Of a stretch of 49,884 bases of DNA, positions 34,431 through 43,971 are shown in pieces. Source of the DNA: Desulfocapsaceae bacterium. Lineage in GTDB: Bacteria; Desulfobacterota; Desulfobulbia; Desulfobulbales; Desulfocapsaceae. Location of the stretch: contig JAQVER010000017.1 of the NCBI GenBank assembly GCA_028697885.1, positions 1 to 49,884 on the forward strand. Reading direction: 5' to 3'. Numbering within the stretch: position 1 is the first letter of the stretch; every line of letters starts with the position of its first letter. Both the position numbers and the translations under genes were made by a program. The notes beneath the pieces are model-generated. The model was given only the letters and a program-made list of their open reading frames with translations. It did not search any database and had not been told where the DNA came from.

Positions 34431-35403
34431 CGAGATCAGTAAGATTATTCAAGGGGTTGATAATTTCGTTCTGATGACCCACCTTCATCCTGATGGTGAT
34501 GCCTTGGGCTCACTCTTTGCGTTGGCTGAGATCTTAGAGGGATTAGGGAAAAAGGTTTTTCGCTACCTTGAAGAGCCGGTGTCCCATCTTTATGATTTTT
34601 TACCTGGTTGTACTCTTGCGCAAACGGACCTTGTTGCCTTACAGAGTTTTGTGGCCGCAGCCAATGGTAATGTGGCTGCGATCTCGTTGGATTGTGGAGA
34701 TTGTGACCGTCTTGGACGGGAAAAAAAAGAGTTGCTTAATCTTCATCCGTTTCTGGTGATTGATCATCATCATGGCCACCGTGAATTTGGTAATTTTCGT
34801 TGGCTTGACTCCAGCCGCTCCTCTACCGGAGAGATGGTTTATGAGCTGGCGATTGAGTTGGGCGCAGAGCTTTCCTATGTAGCTGCCTTTAATATTTATG
34901 TGGCAATCTCTACGGATACTGGTTCTTTTCGCTATGAGAATACCAGCCCAAGAACATTGCGGATAGCAGCTGATCTGGTGTCTTGCGGGGTCCATCCCGA
35001 GGAGGTCGCAGGCCATGTGTATGACAACTTCACTTTACAGCGCCTGCGCCTCATGGAACATGTGCTGTCAACCTTGGAGCTCTTTGAGTCTGATCAGCTT
35101 GCCTTTATAACAGTAACCAACAAGATGTTTGAGGATTGTGGTGCTGATGTTGGGGACGTAGAGGGTTTTATTAACTATCCTCGAGCCTTGCGTTCGGTGA
35201 AAGTTGCTGTCTTCCTCAAAGAGACTGAAAAAGGTGGGGTGGCAGTCAGTTTACGCGCCAAGGGTGGATGTGATGTTGCTGAGGTTGCTGCACTCTTTGG
35301 TGGGGGGGGGCATCGGAATGCCGCTGGTTTCCGTTTCTCCGGGAAGGGTGTGAAACAGGTACAGCAATTGGTTTTAGATGCCTTGAGCAAGGCTCTGGTG
35401 TGA
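34411..35403 (+). CDS. nrnA: DHH/DHHA1 phosphoesterase, NrnA-like (nanoRNase, pAp phosphatase)
   Basis: The 330-residue protein has the DHH-family metal motifs HLHPDGDALGS at 24-34 and DHH at 118-120, and a DHHA1 domain ending with GGGGHRNAAG. NrnA degrades 2-5 base RNA fragments and may remove the phosphate from pAp. ATG 34411 or 34414 is preceded by AGAGGTGG inside the end of rbfA. It overlaps truB by GTGA at the other end, so rbfA, nrnA and truB form a tightly coupled block, an order found in many bacteria. Confidence 0.92.
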   Translation: MMKVVPDEISKIIQGVDNFVLMTHLHPDGDALGSLFALAEILEGLGKKVFRYLEEPVSHLYDFLPGCTLAQTDLVALQSFVAAANGNVAAISLDCGDCDRLGREKKELLNLHPFLVIDHHHGHREFGNFRWLDSSRSSTGEMVYELAIELGAELSYVAAFNIYVAISTDTGSFRYENTSPRTLRIAADLVSCGVHPEEVAGHVYDNFTLQRLRLMEHVLSTLELFESDQLAFITVTNKMFEDCGADVGDVEGFINYPRALRSVKVAVFLKETEKGGVAVSLRAKGGCDVAEVAALFGGGGHRNAAGFRFSGKGVKQVQQLVLDALSKALV

Positions 35404-36182
35404 AATCATCTTTTGATTTTGTGGAAGAAGTAGCAGTAGACGTGGAAAAAGCTTTTGAGGCTGGTATTTTTGTCATAGATAAGCCTGCTGGCCCTACTTC
35501 TTTTAAGATGGTGAGTGGGGTTAGGCGTGCGCTGGGGATTAAAAAAGTTGGTCATGCAGGAACGCTGGATCCCTTTGCGACCGGTTTGCTTGTTGTCTGC
35601 GTCGGTCGACCTGCAACCCGGATGATTTCAGCAATGATGGATGGGAAGAAAGAATATCTGGCTACCCTCTGTCTTGGAGTTGAAACGGAGACCTTTGATC
35701 CTGAGGGAGCGGTGGTAAGTCGGCATCCTGTTGGCCCTCTCCGGGCAGAACAGATTGAGGAATGTCTCTCCTCGTTCCGAGGGGAACAACTTCAGGTCCC
35801 GCCGATCTATTCAGCCCTGAAACATCTGGGTAAGCCGCTTTATCATTATGCCCGTCAGGGGATCAGCATTGTAAAAGCCCCTCGTCCTGTTTTCATTGAA
35901 ACTCTGGAAAGGACGGATGGCGGCCATGACCTGCCAGCCGGCGAGAAGGTCGAGCTTCCTGTGCGGGTTGTGTGTAGTAAGGGAACATATATTCGAAGTC
36001 TGGCTGCAGATATTGGCAGGAGTCTAGGTTGTGGTGCCTATCTCACGCAGTTACGCAGGATAAAAAGTGGTTGTTTTACCCTGGATGATAGTTTTCCTGG
36101 GGCTGAACTGCTTTTTCCAGATGCTCGTCAACGCTTATTGGCCAAGGCCCTATCTGTTGACGATCTTGCTAATCTGTTGTAA
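35400..36182 (+). CDS. truB: tRNA pseudouridine(55) synthase TruB
   Basis: The 260-residue enzyme forms pseudouridine 55 in tRNA. Motif I is FVIDKPAGPTSF at 24-35 and the catalytic Asp is D57 in HAGTLDPFATG. KKEYLATLCLGVETETFDPEG and the RVVCSKGTYIRSLA segment also fit. The GTG start overlaps the nrnA stop. An N-terminal extension of about 20 residues precedes the core. It is followed by the leader of rpsO. Confidence 0.95.
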   Translation: MKSSFDFVEEVAVDVEKAFEAGIFVIDKPAGPTSFKMVSGVRRALGIKKVGHAGTLDPFATGLLVVCVGRPATRMISAMMDGKKEYLATLCLGVETETFDPEGAVVSRHPVGPLRAEQIEECLSSFRGEQLQVPPIYSALKHLGKPLYHYARQGISIVKAPRPVFIETLERTDGGHDLPAGEKVELPVRVVCSKGTYIRSLAADIGRSLGCGAYLTQLRRIKSGCFTLDDSFPGAELLFPDARQRLLAKALSVDDLANLL

Positions 36183-36240
36183 TAAGTGTAAGAAGTGGTA
36201 CGTGTTGTTAGAGAGGAGTGGTACACAAATTAATATTTTT

Positions 36241-36295
36241 CGCTTTTCCTGAGGCGTGTTGTTTTGCAAGGAAAAGCGGCCCCTTAACTTAAGGG
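36241..36295 (+). promoter_or_regulatory. Two-hairpin leader of rpsO (possible S15 autoregulatory site)
   Basis: CGCTTTTCCT (36241-36250) and AGGAAAAGCG (36269-36278) are perfect 10-base arms around 18 bases. A second small palindrome, CCCTTAACTTAAGGG (36281-36295), follows at once. Both lie between truB and the rpsO start. S15 commonly binds its own leader in other bacteria, though the RNA folds differ, so this is a candidate for the same control. Confidence 0.55.
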
Positions 36296-36336
36296 AAAAA
36301 CAATCTTTATATAAAAAAAGTAAGAGGAGGCCCGTT

Positions 36337-36606
36337 TTGGCACAGTCAGCAGTAAGAAAAAATGAAATTATTGAGAAGTTTAAGGTCCATCCCACCGATA
36401 CTGGTTCATCAGAGGTCCAGATTGCTCTTCTTTCTGATCGGATCCTCTATCTGACCGAGCATTTCAAGATTCACAGCAAGGATCATCATTCCCGTCAGGG
36501 GCTTTTGAAACTGGTTGGTCAGCGAAGAAGTCTGCTTGATTATCTGAAAAAGAAAGATGTGAATAAATATAAATCTGTTATTGCTGAGCTTGGTATCAGA
36601 AAATAA
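36337..36606 (+). CDS. rpsO: 30S ribosomal protein S15
   Basis: The 89-residue protein matches S15, which binds the central domain of 16S r[23 protein letters not shown] and [22 protein letters not shown]. The start is a TTG at 36337, six bases after a perfect AAGAGGAGG (36322-36330). It gives the family N-terminus, and no ATG or GTG is in frame nearby. The frame extends further upstream but through the leader hairpins. The gene precedes pnp, as in most bacteria. Confidence 0.95.
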   Translation: MAQSAVRKNEIIEKFKVHPTDTGSSEVQIALLSDRILYLTEHFKIHSKDHHSRQGLLKLVGQRRSLLDYLKKKDVNKYKSVIAELGIRK

Positions 36607-36806
36607 CAAGGTGTAACTGAAAGAGTGTGCAATGACTGTAGATAGTCCTGCATACTCGTAAGTTTTAAGTTCTGGGTTTTTCGCATCACAAGTGTGCGCT
36701 TCTTGGGGTGTGCTTGGGCTAAAGAGTCTATGCTCGCTGGAATCCAGGATGCAGGGTGCGCTGTGCGTACTAAAAAAGCTGCTGTGTTTGCACAGTTGGA
36801 GAGTGT

Positions 36807-38876
36807 ATGTATAAGAAAGTAGAAGTTGTAATAGGTGGGAAGACGCTGTCCATTGAAACAGGTAAGCTTGCGAAGCAAGCCTCTGGATCAGTCGTTATTC
36901 AGTGCGGTGAAACCATGGTACTGGTGACAGCAGTTGCCGATAAAGAAAGCAAGCCAGAACTTGGTTTCTTACCGCTAACCATCGAATATCAGGAAAAAAT
37001 GGCTTCCGTCGGCCGGATTCCCGGTAACTATTTCCGGAGAGAAATCGGTCGTCCCAGTGATCAGGAAGTCCTTACCTGCCGTATTATAGATCGTCCCTTA
37101 CGACCTCTCTTTGCTGATGGATATTTTTCTGAAACTCAGGTGATTGCCACTGTTCTTTCTGCTGATCAGGAGAATGATCCAGATGTTTTGGCCCTGATTG
37201 GCGCGTCTTGTGCACTTACCTTATCTGATATCCCGTTTGGTGGCCCGGTAGTCGGGGCAAGGGTTGGATATGTTGATGGGAATTATGTATTGAATCCCAC
37301 CAAAACAGAGCTGAAAACCTCACGTATGGATATCATTGTTGCCTGTACCCGTAAGGCTGTTGTCATGGTAGAAGGGAAGGCTGATTCTCTGAATGAGGAT
37401 GAGATCCTGGCAGCTATCTTTTTTGCTCATGAGCAGGTACAGCCACTTTTTGATGTGCAGGATCAGTTACGTGAAGCGAATGGCCGAGCTAAACGTATTG
37501 TAGAGCCTCCACAGATAGATGAAGAGTTGATGGCACGAGTCAGAGCGGTTGCTGAGGCAGGGATGCAGGCGGTTATCTCTACTGCTGATAAAATGGAGCG
37601 TGGTCGTCTCTATGATCAATTGAAAGCTGCTGTTGTGGCTGAATTGAATGAAGATGGAACTCGTGCTAAAGAGATCGGTAATTTGTTGTCTCTTTACAAA
37701 AAAAATATTATGCGTTCTCAAATAGTAGAGGGAACCAGGCTTGATGGTCGTGCCTATAATCAAGTGCGAACCATTAGTTGTGAAACCTCTTATCTGCCAA
37801 GAGCTCATGGTTCTTCTCTTTTTACCCGTGGAGAGACCCAAGCTCTGGTCTCTGCTACCTTGGGCAGCGAGCGGGATCAGCAGCGGGTTGAAACCCTGGA
37901 AGGCGAGTTGTCAAAACGTTTTATGCTGCACTACAATTTCCCTCCTTACTCAGTAGGCGAGGCCCGAAGAATGTCTGGTCCTTCCCGGCGTGATATCGGA
38001 CATGGAACCTTGGCTATGCGTGGACTGAGCGCTGTTCTTCCAACTGAAGAAGAGTTTCCCTACTCAATTCGTGTGGTTTCGGAGGTATTGGAGTCCAACG
38101 GTTCGTCATCCATGGCCACTGTGTGCGGTGGCAGTATGGCTATGATGGATGCGGGAATACCCATTAAAAAGCCTGTTTCCGGCATTGCTATGGGCCTGAT
38201 CAAAGAAGGGGATAACATTATTATCCTTTCTGATATCCTAGGGGACGAAGATCATCTTGGTGATATGGATTTTAAGGTTGTTGGTACGGAAGATGGTGTT
38301 ACCTCGCTACAGATGGATATCAAGATTGCCGGAGTTGATCGAGATATCATGGGGAGGGCTTTGGCTCAGGCCAAGGAAGGACGGATGCACATTCTGGGTG
38401 AAATGGCGAAAGCTATCTCTCAGTCTCGCAAAGATGTATCCGAGTACGCGCCCAAATACTATACCCATAAGATCAATCCAGATAAAATCCGTGACATTAT
38501 TGGATCCGGCGGCAAGGTCATTAAGGCACTCGCTGCAGAATTCGATGCCAAAATTGATGTGGATGATTCCGGCATGGTGAAGATGTTCTGTAATAACACC
38601 GCTAATGCCAATGCTCTTGTTGAGCGTGTTAAACAGATTACCGCCGAGGTGGAGGTTGGTGCTGTCTATAAGGGAATTGTTAAGACTATTAAGGATTTTG
38701 GTGCTTTTGTTGAGATTATGCCAGGCACAGATGGTCTGGTTCATATCTCAGAGCTCGATACCAAACGTGTTGAGAAGGTGACTGATGTGGTTAACGAAGG
38801 AGATGAGATTGAGGTCAAGGTCTTGGAAGTTGACAATCGTGGTCGCATCCGTTTGAGTCGCAAGGCATTGATGTAA
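36807..38876 (+). CDS. pnp: Polyribonucleotide nucleotidyltransferase (PNPase)
   Basis: The 689-residue enzyme degrades RNA 3' to 5' with phosphate. It has two RNase PH domains (N-terminal VEVVIGGKTLSIETGKLAKQASGS; second core with GRAYNQVRTI and TRGETQALVSATLG), a KH domain (IGSGGKVIKALAAEFDAKIDV) and an S1 domain (GAVYKGIVKTIKDFGAFVEI). ATG follows GGAG at 36798-36801. The 200-base gap after rpsO has a small CTGTG/CACAG hairpin just before the ribosome-binding site; pnp leaders are known control sites in E. coli. A terminator follows. Confidence 0.97.
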   Translation: MYKKVEVVIGGKTLSIETGKLAKQASGSVVIQCGETMVLVTAVADKESKPELGFLPLTIEYQEKMASVGRIPGNYFRREIGRPSDQEVLTCRIIDRPLRPLFADGYFSETQVIATVLSADQENDPDVLALIGASCALTLSDIPFGGPVVGARVGYVDGNYVLNPTKTELKTSRMDIIVACTRKAVVMVEGKADSLNEDEILAAIFFAHEQVQPLFDVQDQLREANGRAKRIVEPPQIDEELMARVRAVAEAGMQAVISTADKMERGRLYDQLKAAVVAELNEDGTRAKEIGNLLSLYKKNIMRSQIVEGTRLDGRAYNQVRTISCETSYLPRAHGSSLFTRGETQALVSATLGSERDQQRVETLEGELSKRFMLHYNFPPYSVGEARRMSGPSRRDIGHGTLAMRGLSAVLPTEEEFPYSIRVVSEVLESNGSSSMATVCGGSMAMMDAGIPIKKPVSGIAMGLIKEGDNIIILSDILGDEDHLGDMDFKVVGTEDGVTSLQMDIKIAGVDRDIMGRALAQAKEGRMHILGEMAKAISQSRKDVSEYAPKYYTHKINPDKIRDIIGSGGKVIKALAAEFDAKIDVDDSGMVKMFCNNTANANALVERVKQITAEVEVGAVYKGIVKTIKDFGAFVEIMPGTDGLVHISELDTKRVEKVTDVVNEGDEIEVKVLEVDNRGRIRLSRKALM

Positions 38877-38904
38877 CATTCTTAACTCTTACCATTGTTG
38901 TACC

Positions 38905-38938
38905 AAAAAGGTCGTTTCTCATTGAGACGACCTTTTTT
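38905..38938 (+). terminator. Intrinsic terminator after pnp
   Basis: AAAAAGGTCG pairs with CGACCTTTTT, extended by TCTC/GAGA with a small bulge, followed by more T residues. It lies 29 bases after the pnp stop. Confidence 0.88.
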
Positions 38939-38969
38939 TATGTGAAAATATAGGAGGCTAGGTGCTTAG

Positions 38970-39425
38970 ATGGAGAAGATGACTGTAAAGTTCTGCTGGA
39001 TTGATCCGGAACAGAATCGTGACCTTGAATTACCTCGCTATCATTCAGCCCTGGCTGCAGGTCTGGATGTGTCGGCAGCCGTGCATGCGCCTGTGGTTTT
39101 GAATCCTGGCCGGATTGATCTTCTGCCTTCAGGTTTCTCGGTTGCGATCCCTGAAGGATATGAACTTCAGGTAAGGCCACGCAGCGGCATGGCGATCCGA
39201 CATGGAGTGACAGTGGTTAATAGTCCAGGTACCATTGACGCTGATTATCGCGGAGAGGTTCGCATTGGCCTTATTAATTTGGGACAGGAACCCTTTATTG
39301 TACATCGCGGCGATCGTATCGCCCAGCTTGTGTTAGCACCGGTGCTTCGTTTACAATTTGAGGTGGTGGATAAGCTCGATACTACCAGCCGGGCTGATGG
39401 CGGTTTTGGACACACGGGAAAATAG
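38970..39425 (+). CDS. dut: dUTP diphosphatase
   Basis: The 151-residue trimeric enzyme splits dUTP to dUMP, keeping uracil out of DNA. All five motifs are seen: AGLDVSA, RPRSGMA, GTIDADYRGEV, RIAQLV and the C-terminal RADGGFGHTG. An AGGAGG lies 12 bases before ATG 38970 and a second AGGTG lies closer; ATG 38979 is an alternative start. The MBL gene follows after three bases. Confidence 0.97.
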   Translation: MEKMTVKFCWIDPEQNRDLELPRYHSALAAGLDVSAAVHAPVVLNPGRIDLLPSGFSVAIPEGYELQVRPRSGMAIRHGVTVVNSPGTIDADYRGEVRIGLINLGQEPFIVHRGDRIAQLVLAPVLRLQFEVVDKLDTTSRADGGFGHTGK

Positions 39426-39428
39426 ATT

Positions 39429-40199
39429 ATGAATTTTTCCGTGCTGGGCAGCGGCAGTAAGGGGAACAGTGTCTATATAGAGTCAGGATCAACAGCAATT
39501 CTCATTGATGCCGGTTTTTCCGGTAAAGAAATTGCCGCCAGGCTCCACTCCATTGGACGCAAGGTTGAAGATCTTGATGCCCTGTTTGTGACGCATGAGC
39601 ATCATGATCATATCCAAGGCGTGGGCATTCTTTCCAGACGTTGTAATATCCCTGTTTATGGAAATTATGGTACCGTCAACGGTGGCGAGAAGCTCATGGG
39701 AAAACTGTTCAAGCATTCTGAGTTTACAACGGGGGAGGTCCTTCAGATGCAGGATCTGCAGATAAGGAGTTTCTCTGTTTCCCATGATGCGGCAGATCCG
39801 GTAGGGTTTGTGATTGGTAACGGCAAGGTGACCCTTGCCTATTGTACTGATACTGGCAAGGTTTCAGCTCTTTTAAGGCAGAGGCTTATGGGATGTAATG
39901 GTCTGATTCTGGAATTTAATCATGATCCCCAGATGTTGAAAGATGGGCCTTATTCATTTGCCTTACAGCAGCGTGTCCGTTCAGACCATGGACATCTGGC
40001 CAATGAGGAAGGAGCAGAATTTCTACAATCTCTGCTCCATGATCAATTACAATATGTCATCCTGGCTCATCTCAGTGCAACAAATAATCATCCGGATCTG
40101 GCTATGATAGCTGCCAGGAAAGCAGTTAGAAGTCATCCACTCCAGCTCAAGGTTGCATCGCAGAGTTTGGCAACGGAACTGATGTTACTGAAGAAGTGA
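39429..40199 (+). CDS. MBL-fold metallo-hydrolase, YycJ/WalJ-like
   Basis: The 256-residue protein opens FSVLGSGSKGNSVYIESG and has the zinc motif THEHHDH near 54-60, with Asp in AYCTDTGKV and further His residues in the LEFNHD and LAHLS positions. Members of this family are linked to cell wall homeostasis and DNA repair exonuclease activity; the substrate is not settled. It is three bases after dut and translated with it. Confidence 0.9.
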   Translation: MNFSVLGSGSKGNSVYIESGSTAILIDAGFSGKEIAARLHSIGRKVEDLDALFVTHEHHDHIQGVGILSRRCNIPVYGNYGTVNGGEKLMGKLFKHSEFTTGEVLQMQDLQIRSFSVSHDAADPVGFVIGNGKVTLAYCTDTGKVSALLRQRLMGCNGLILEFNHDPQMLKDGPYSFALQQRVRSDHGHLANEEGAEFLQSLLHDQLQYVILAHLSATNNHPDLAMIAARKAVRSHPLQLKVASQSLATELMLLKK

Positions 40200-40260
40200 T
40201 AACTCTTTACTCCTTTCTGTATGAGAGCAGTATTTGGTAAAATTTAGTAAAATTGTGTTC

Positions 40261-40286
40261 GAATAGTTTCCAGGAATAGTTTCCAA
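40261..40286. repeat. 13-base tandem duplication
   Basis: GAATAGTTTCCA occurs at 40261-40272 and again at 40274-40285, separated by one base (G after the first copy, A after the second). It lies in the gap between two convergent genes, with a hairpin ATCATTTGT/ACAAATGAT at 40302-40333 next to it. Confidence 0.85.
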
Positions 40287-40332
40287 TAATAAAGTGTCAG
40301 AATCATTTGTGAAATTGGATTTTTACAAATGA

Positions 40333-40665
40333 TCAGTGCGGGAGGATGATCCGATGTTCTTTATCTATGGTAGGGTTCTCCTTGTAAAGGAGTAGGGTCT
40401 TACCGATAAGCTGCACCAGGGCACTTTCAGTCGCTGTGGGTAAGAAATCTGCTGCCTCTTGTTTGTTTATACTGCTGTTGTTGCCGATTTTGACCTTGAT
40501 CAACTCCCGGATGAAGAGTTCCTGTCTGGTTGCCTTGAGTACATTTTCTGTCATTCCTTCCTTCCCTATGGAAACCAGAGGTGAAAGATGGTGTCCAAGT
40601 CCTTTGAGAAATTTTTTCTGTTTACCGGTTAGTGTAAAAGTTGTTTTATCTTCTTTATTCGTCAT
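40333..40665 (-). CDS. yhbY: CRM-domain RNA-binding protein YhbY
   Basis: The 110-residue protein matches the YhbY family that binds pre-50S ribosomes: LTGKQKKFLKGLGHHLSPLVSIGKEGMTENVL at the start, and LIKVKI, LVQLIGKTLLLYKEN further on. It lies 28 bases after the TraB-family gene on the same strand and is probably cotranscribed. Confidence 0.93.
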   Translation of the reverse strand: MTNKEDKTTFTLTGKQKKFLKGLGHHLSPLVSIGKEGMTENVLKATRQELFIRELIKVKIGNNSSINKQEAADFLPTATESALVQLIGKTLLLYKENPTIDKEHRIILPH

Positions 40666-40693
40666 GTTCTTTTTTATCCTTAAATAAAGTGTA

Positions 40694-41887
40694 TTAGTGA
40701 ATCAGGTTTTTTATAATTTCATATCCACCGATATAGGTTCCCATGGAAGATCCAAGACCCGTAAGGATGAAGACGAGAAATACCCGAAGTAATTTGTTCT
40801 TCCACCATCCGAATATGGTTCCCATATCGTCTCCTACTGTTTCAAATTCCCTTACCAAGGGAGGAGCCATCATAACCTGGATAAAGGCCGCCACATAGCC
40901 CGCCCCTATTACTGGTGTCAGGCTGGTAAGCGGTGCTGCGACAAAGGCGCTTATGATAGTAAGCGGATGAGCAAGGGCCAGTATGCCGCCAATTGCAGAT
41001 GGAATACCATTGGCTAGAATCCAGTAAAGGAGGTTGGAACCAGCATCTGCACCTCCTTTTTGTAGGCCAATTGTGATAATGGAGCCGATAATAAGCAGAG
41101 GGAAGGACCAACCAGCGATTTTCCAGCCTTTTGATATGGGAGGGATGGTAGTGATCTCCTCAAGCATTTTACTGTTATCAATGGGAAACAGTTTCTGAAT
41201 CCCTTGCACATGACCTGCTCCTACAACAGCAACAAGGCGATTTCCGGTTGTTGCTTTTATTTTTTCAGAGAGATAGATGTCTCGTTCGTCAATAAGCACC
41301 TTCTTCACATTTGGCAGGATCTCCCCCATTTCTCCCATCAGTTCTGAAAGGACATCTTTTTGTTTCAGTTCTGCAAGTTTTTCTTCACTGATCTCAGTTT
41401 TGTCAAAGAGGCTGGCAAAGAGAGTGGTCAATAAATAACCTTTTTTAAAGAATGACGTTGATTTCCAGGCCCGGCGAAGAGTGATGCGAACATCGCGGTC
41501 ACATAAGGCAATGGGGATATTTTCTTCTGTGGCAAATCGCGCAGCAGCGAGTAATTCTGCCCCTGGTTTAACCCCCAGTTGTTTCCCCAGCTTTTTCTGG
41601 TAGGACGCCATCAGGAGATTGATCATCAGGGTTGAGAGTTGTTTGTCCTTGATGATCTGTTTTAAATCCAGCGCCTGCCACCTTTTTTTCTCGGTAAGAG
41701 CCTGGTAGCGTTTTTCGTCAAGTTCTATACAAACACCGTCAGGTTGTTCCTGTTGAATAACCTCTTGTACCAGGGCAACAGATTCCTGGGAGATATGGGC
41801 TGTACCCACTAGCAGGATCGTCCGATTGTTATAGTGGATAACATGGACATCTTGATAATCTTTTGATGGGAAGTGTGTTTGCGACAT
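40694..41887 (-). CDS. TraB/PrgY family membrane protein
   Basis: The 397-residue protein has an N-terminal TraB domain with ILLVGTAHISQESV, CIELDEKRYQAL and VVGAGHVQGI near 220-229. These segments are the two conserved GxxH sites and the acidic site thought to form a metal-dependent catalytic centre. The C-terminal 150 residues hold four or more membrane helices. PrgY from Enterococcus lowers pheromone activity, and the family is thought to be proteolytic; the function here is unknown. ATG 41887 is preferred over the TTG two codons earlier. Confidence 0.87.
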   Translation of the reverse strand: MSQTHFPSKDYQDVHVIHYNNRTILLVGTAHISQESVALVQEVIQQEQPDGVCIELDEKRYQALTEKKRWQALDLKQIIKDKQLSTLMINLLMASYQKKLGKQLGVKPGAELLAAARFATEENIPIALCDRDVRITLRRAWKSTSFFKKGYLLTTLFASLFDKTEISEEKLAELKQKDVLSELMGEMGEILPNVKKVLIDERDIYLSEKIKATTGNRLVAVVGAGHVQGIQKLFPIDNSKMLEEITTIPPISKGWKIAGWSFPLLIIGSIITIGLQKGGADAGSNLLYWILANGIPSAIGGILALAHPLTIISAFVAAPLTSLTPVIGAGYVAAFIQVMMAPPLVREFETVGDDMGTIFGWWKNKLLRVFLVFILTGLGSSMGTYIGGYEIIKNLIH

Positions 41888-42240
41888 AAACAAAAAAGAC
41901 CTGCAGTTGAGAGATGAGGGGAAAAGAAAGAGAGCCGTATGTCAAACTGGAAACGTTAATTAGTTAACTATTGATTGCTTGAAAGAGGGAATCTGAATGT
42001 GTAAAACTCATTAGTAGCCACGTGTTTAGGAAAATAACCTTTAACAGGAGGGGCATTTGTCATTTTTTTAATAAAATGGCAATGAATGGGTGAATTGTAA
42101 AGAGTCTGTCAGGAGAATTGCTAAAAAAATATTGTTTGGAATAAGATAAGTGCGGGAACTTGTAGGATCAGGGATATAAAAATATAAAAAAATAAGTTTA
42201 ATAGTAATTATGTCCAGTTATCGTAAACTACAATCTGAGG
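41888..42240. other. AT-rich gene-free stretch
   Basis: These bases are strongly AT-rich, with a palindrome GTTAA/TTAAC at 41955-41968. I see no gene and no clear promoter pair. The stretch lies upstream of the TraB-family gene and downstream of the transglycosylase gene, both on the minus strand. Confidence 0.45.
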
Positions 42241-43971
42241 TTACACATCTTTAATTTTGAGCCGTTTTCCTGGATGAATCATGTTTGATTGAAGATTGTT
42301 CCATTTTTTTATTTGTAGAGGCGAAAGGTTGAATACTTTCGCAATAGTCCAGAGGGTATCACCATCTTGCACATTATACCAGCTATACTGGGACTTTTTT
42401 GCTGTTTGAGTGTTGTTAATGGTTACCGTAGCGTTGTCGGCGATGGCATCTGTTGGAGTTCTCTTTGCTTGGGTGGCCAAGATAATGACATTATCTTCTT
42501 TCGAGAAGTTAGAGGCAATATCTGTATCTGCTTTTGCAGGCTGAAAGGTTTTGTTTTTCTGATCAATGTAGAGTGAAAGCTGTTGTCCTGCCCGAATATT
42601 GTGGCTGGATGGAAGATCATTCCAAGAAACGATCAGCTCTGCCGGTACCTTGTATTTACGAGCGATTTGTGAAATAGATTCACCCTTTTGAATCCGGTGC
42701 AGGATAAGGTTGTCGTGGGTTGCTGCCGCAATAGCTTGGTTGCTGCCTTCTGGCAAAAGTTGGTAACGAACGGTTTGATATGGAATTCGCAATCGTTGGC
42801 CGGATACAAGCTTTTTGTTGCGTAAATTATTAACCTTCAGCAACGTCGTTTTATTGATATCATAACGACTGCACACCTGGGAAAGAGATTCTCCCTTCCG
42901 GAGAATGTGAGTTTTATAGTCAGTGGTGGCAATGCGGTGCAGTCGGGGAAGGTTCTTGCTTGCTAAATTTTTAGAACCAGCGGGGATTTTAATAGGGTAG
43001 GAGCTTTGATTTAGAGGGGTTCTGTCAGATGATAGCTCCTGATTAAGACGATCAATAGTCTTTCTGTCACAGTTACTGATCATAGCTACCGCATCTAGGG
43101 TAAGGCCGGGGCCGACCTCAAGGGTGTCATATGAGTAAGGTTCTTCGAGTTGGATATCAGCAAATCCATATTGTTCGGGATTCTTGGCAATTATTATTGA
43201 AGCAATAAGTTTTGGTACATACCGTTTGGTCTCCATGGCAAGATAATCATACTCGGCCAGAGACCAGAAGTCAGTTACATCATATCGCTCCATGCCTTTG
43301 CTGATTTTTCCTGGACCAGCATTATAAGCCGCAACAGCAAGATGCCAGTCGCCAAATTGGTCATAAAGATTGGAGAGGAATTTAACCGCTGCTTGGGTGG
43401 ATTTTTCTGCATCACGACGCTCATCAATATATTTATTCATTGTCAGATTATATTGAGCACCTGTTCCCGGAATAAATTGCCACAGGCCTGATGCATGAGA
43501 TTTTGAATAAGCTTTTTGGTTATAACCACTTTCAATCATTGCCAGATAAGCAAGATCCTCGGGTAGTCCTGCTTCTTTGAGCTCTCTCTGCATCAAAGGA
43601 AGATATTTCCCTGAACGGCTTAGCCAGATCCCGAAACTTTTTTTCTGTTGATTCTGAAAAAGATCAAGGTATGCTTGAACTTGATTATTAATAATAATGG
43701 GAAAATCTGAGCAGGTGCTATCAGGTGGCAGGTTTTTATTTTGAGAAACATTTTTGCCCATACTCCAGGAACCGGCACGACGAAGAGCTTCAACCTCTGC
43801 GCTAAGCTCTTTCTCGGGATCTTCTGCATCGGCCGGAGCAATACTAATGGCTTCCTGGTCATTGGAGAGACGCAGGTCGGCAGCATGTTGTCCGTCGGCG
43901 CAGGCAGAAAAGAACAGAGTCGGCAAGAGCAGAGTGCATATGCTCAAACAACGGATAAAGTGCTGAGTCAT
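42241..43971 (-). CDS. mltD: Membrane-bound lytic murein transglycosylase D-like lipoprotein with three LysM domains
   Basis: The 576-residue protein has a lipobox ending FFSAC (lipidated Cys 24). A Slt70-type lytic transglycosylase domain spans about 95-270: catalytic Glu147 in MIESGYNQ, SGLWQF at 161-166 and AAYNAGPG at 214-221. Three LysM peptidoglycan-binding domains lie at about 353-397, 423-468 and 531-574. It cuts glycan strands with formation of 1,6-anhydro-muramic acid. The last LysM is separated by a Thr/Ala-rich linker. It is divergent from the class A PBP gene. Confidence 0.93.
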   Translation of the reverse strand: MTQHFIRCLSICTLLLPTLFFSACADGQHAADLRLSNDQEAISIAPADAEDPEKELSAEVEALRRAGSWSMGKNVSQNKNLPPDSTCSDFPIIINNQVQAYLDLFQNQQKKSFGIWLSRSGKYLPLMQRELKEAGLPEDLAYLAMIESGYNQKAYSKSHASGLWQFIPGTGAQYNLTMNKYIDERRDAEKSTQAAVKFLSNLYDQFGDWHLAVAAYNAGPGKISKGMERYDVTDFWSLAEYDYLAMETKRYVPKLIASIIIAKNPEQYGFADIQLEEPYSYDTLEVGPGLTLDAVAMISNCDRKTIDRLNQELSSDRTPLNQSSYPIKIPAGSKNLASKNLPRLHRIATTDYKTHILRKGESLSQVCSRYDINKTTLLKVNNLRNKKLVSGQRLRIPYQTVRYQLLPEGSNQAIAAATHDNLILHRIQKGESISQIARKYKVPAELIVSWNDLPSSHNIRAGQQLSLYIDQKNKTFQPAKADTDIASNFSKEDNVIILATQAKRTPTDAIADNATVTINNTQTAKKSQYSWYNVQDGDTLWTIAKVFNLSPLQIKKWNNLQSNMIHPGKRLKIKDV

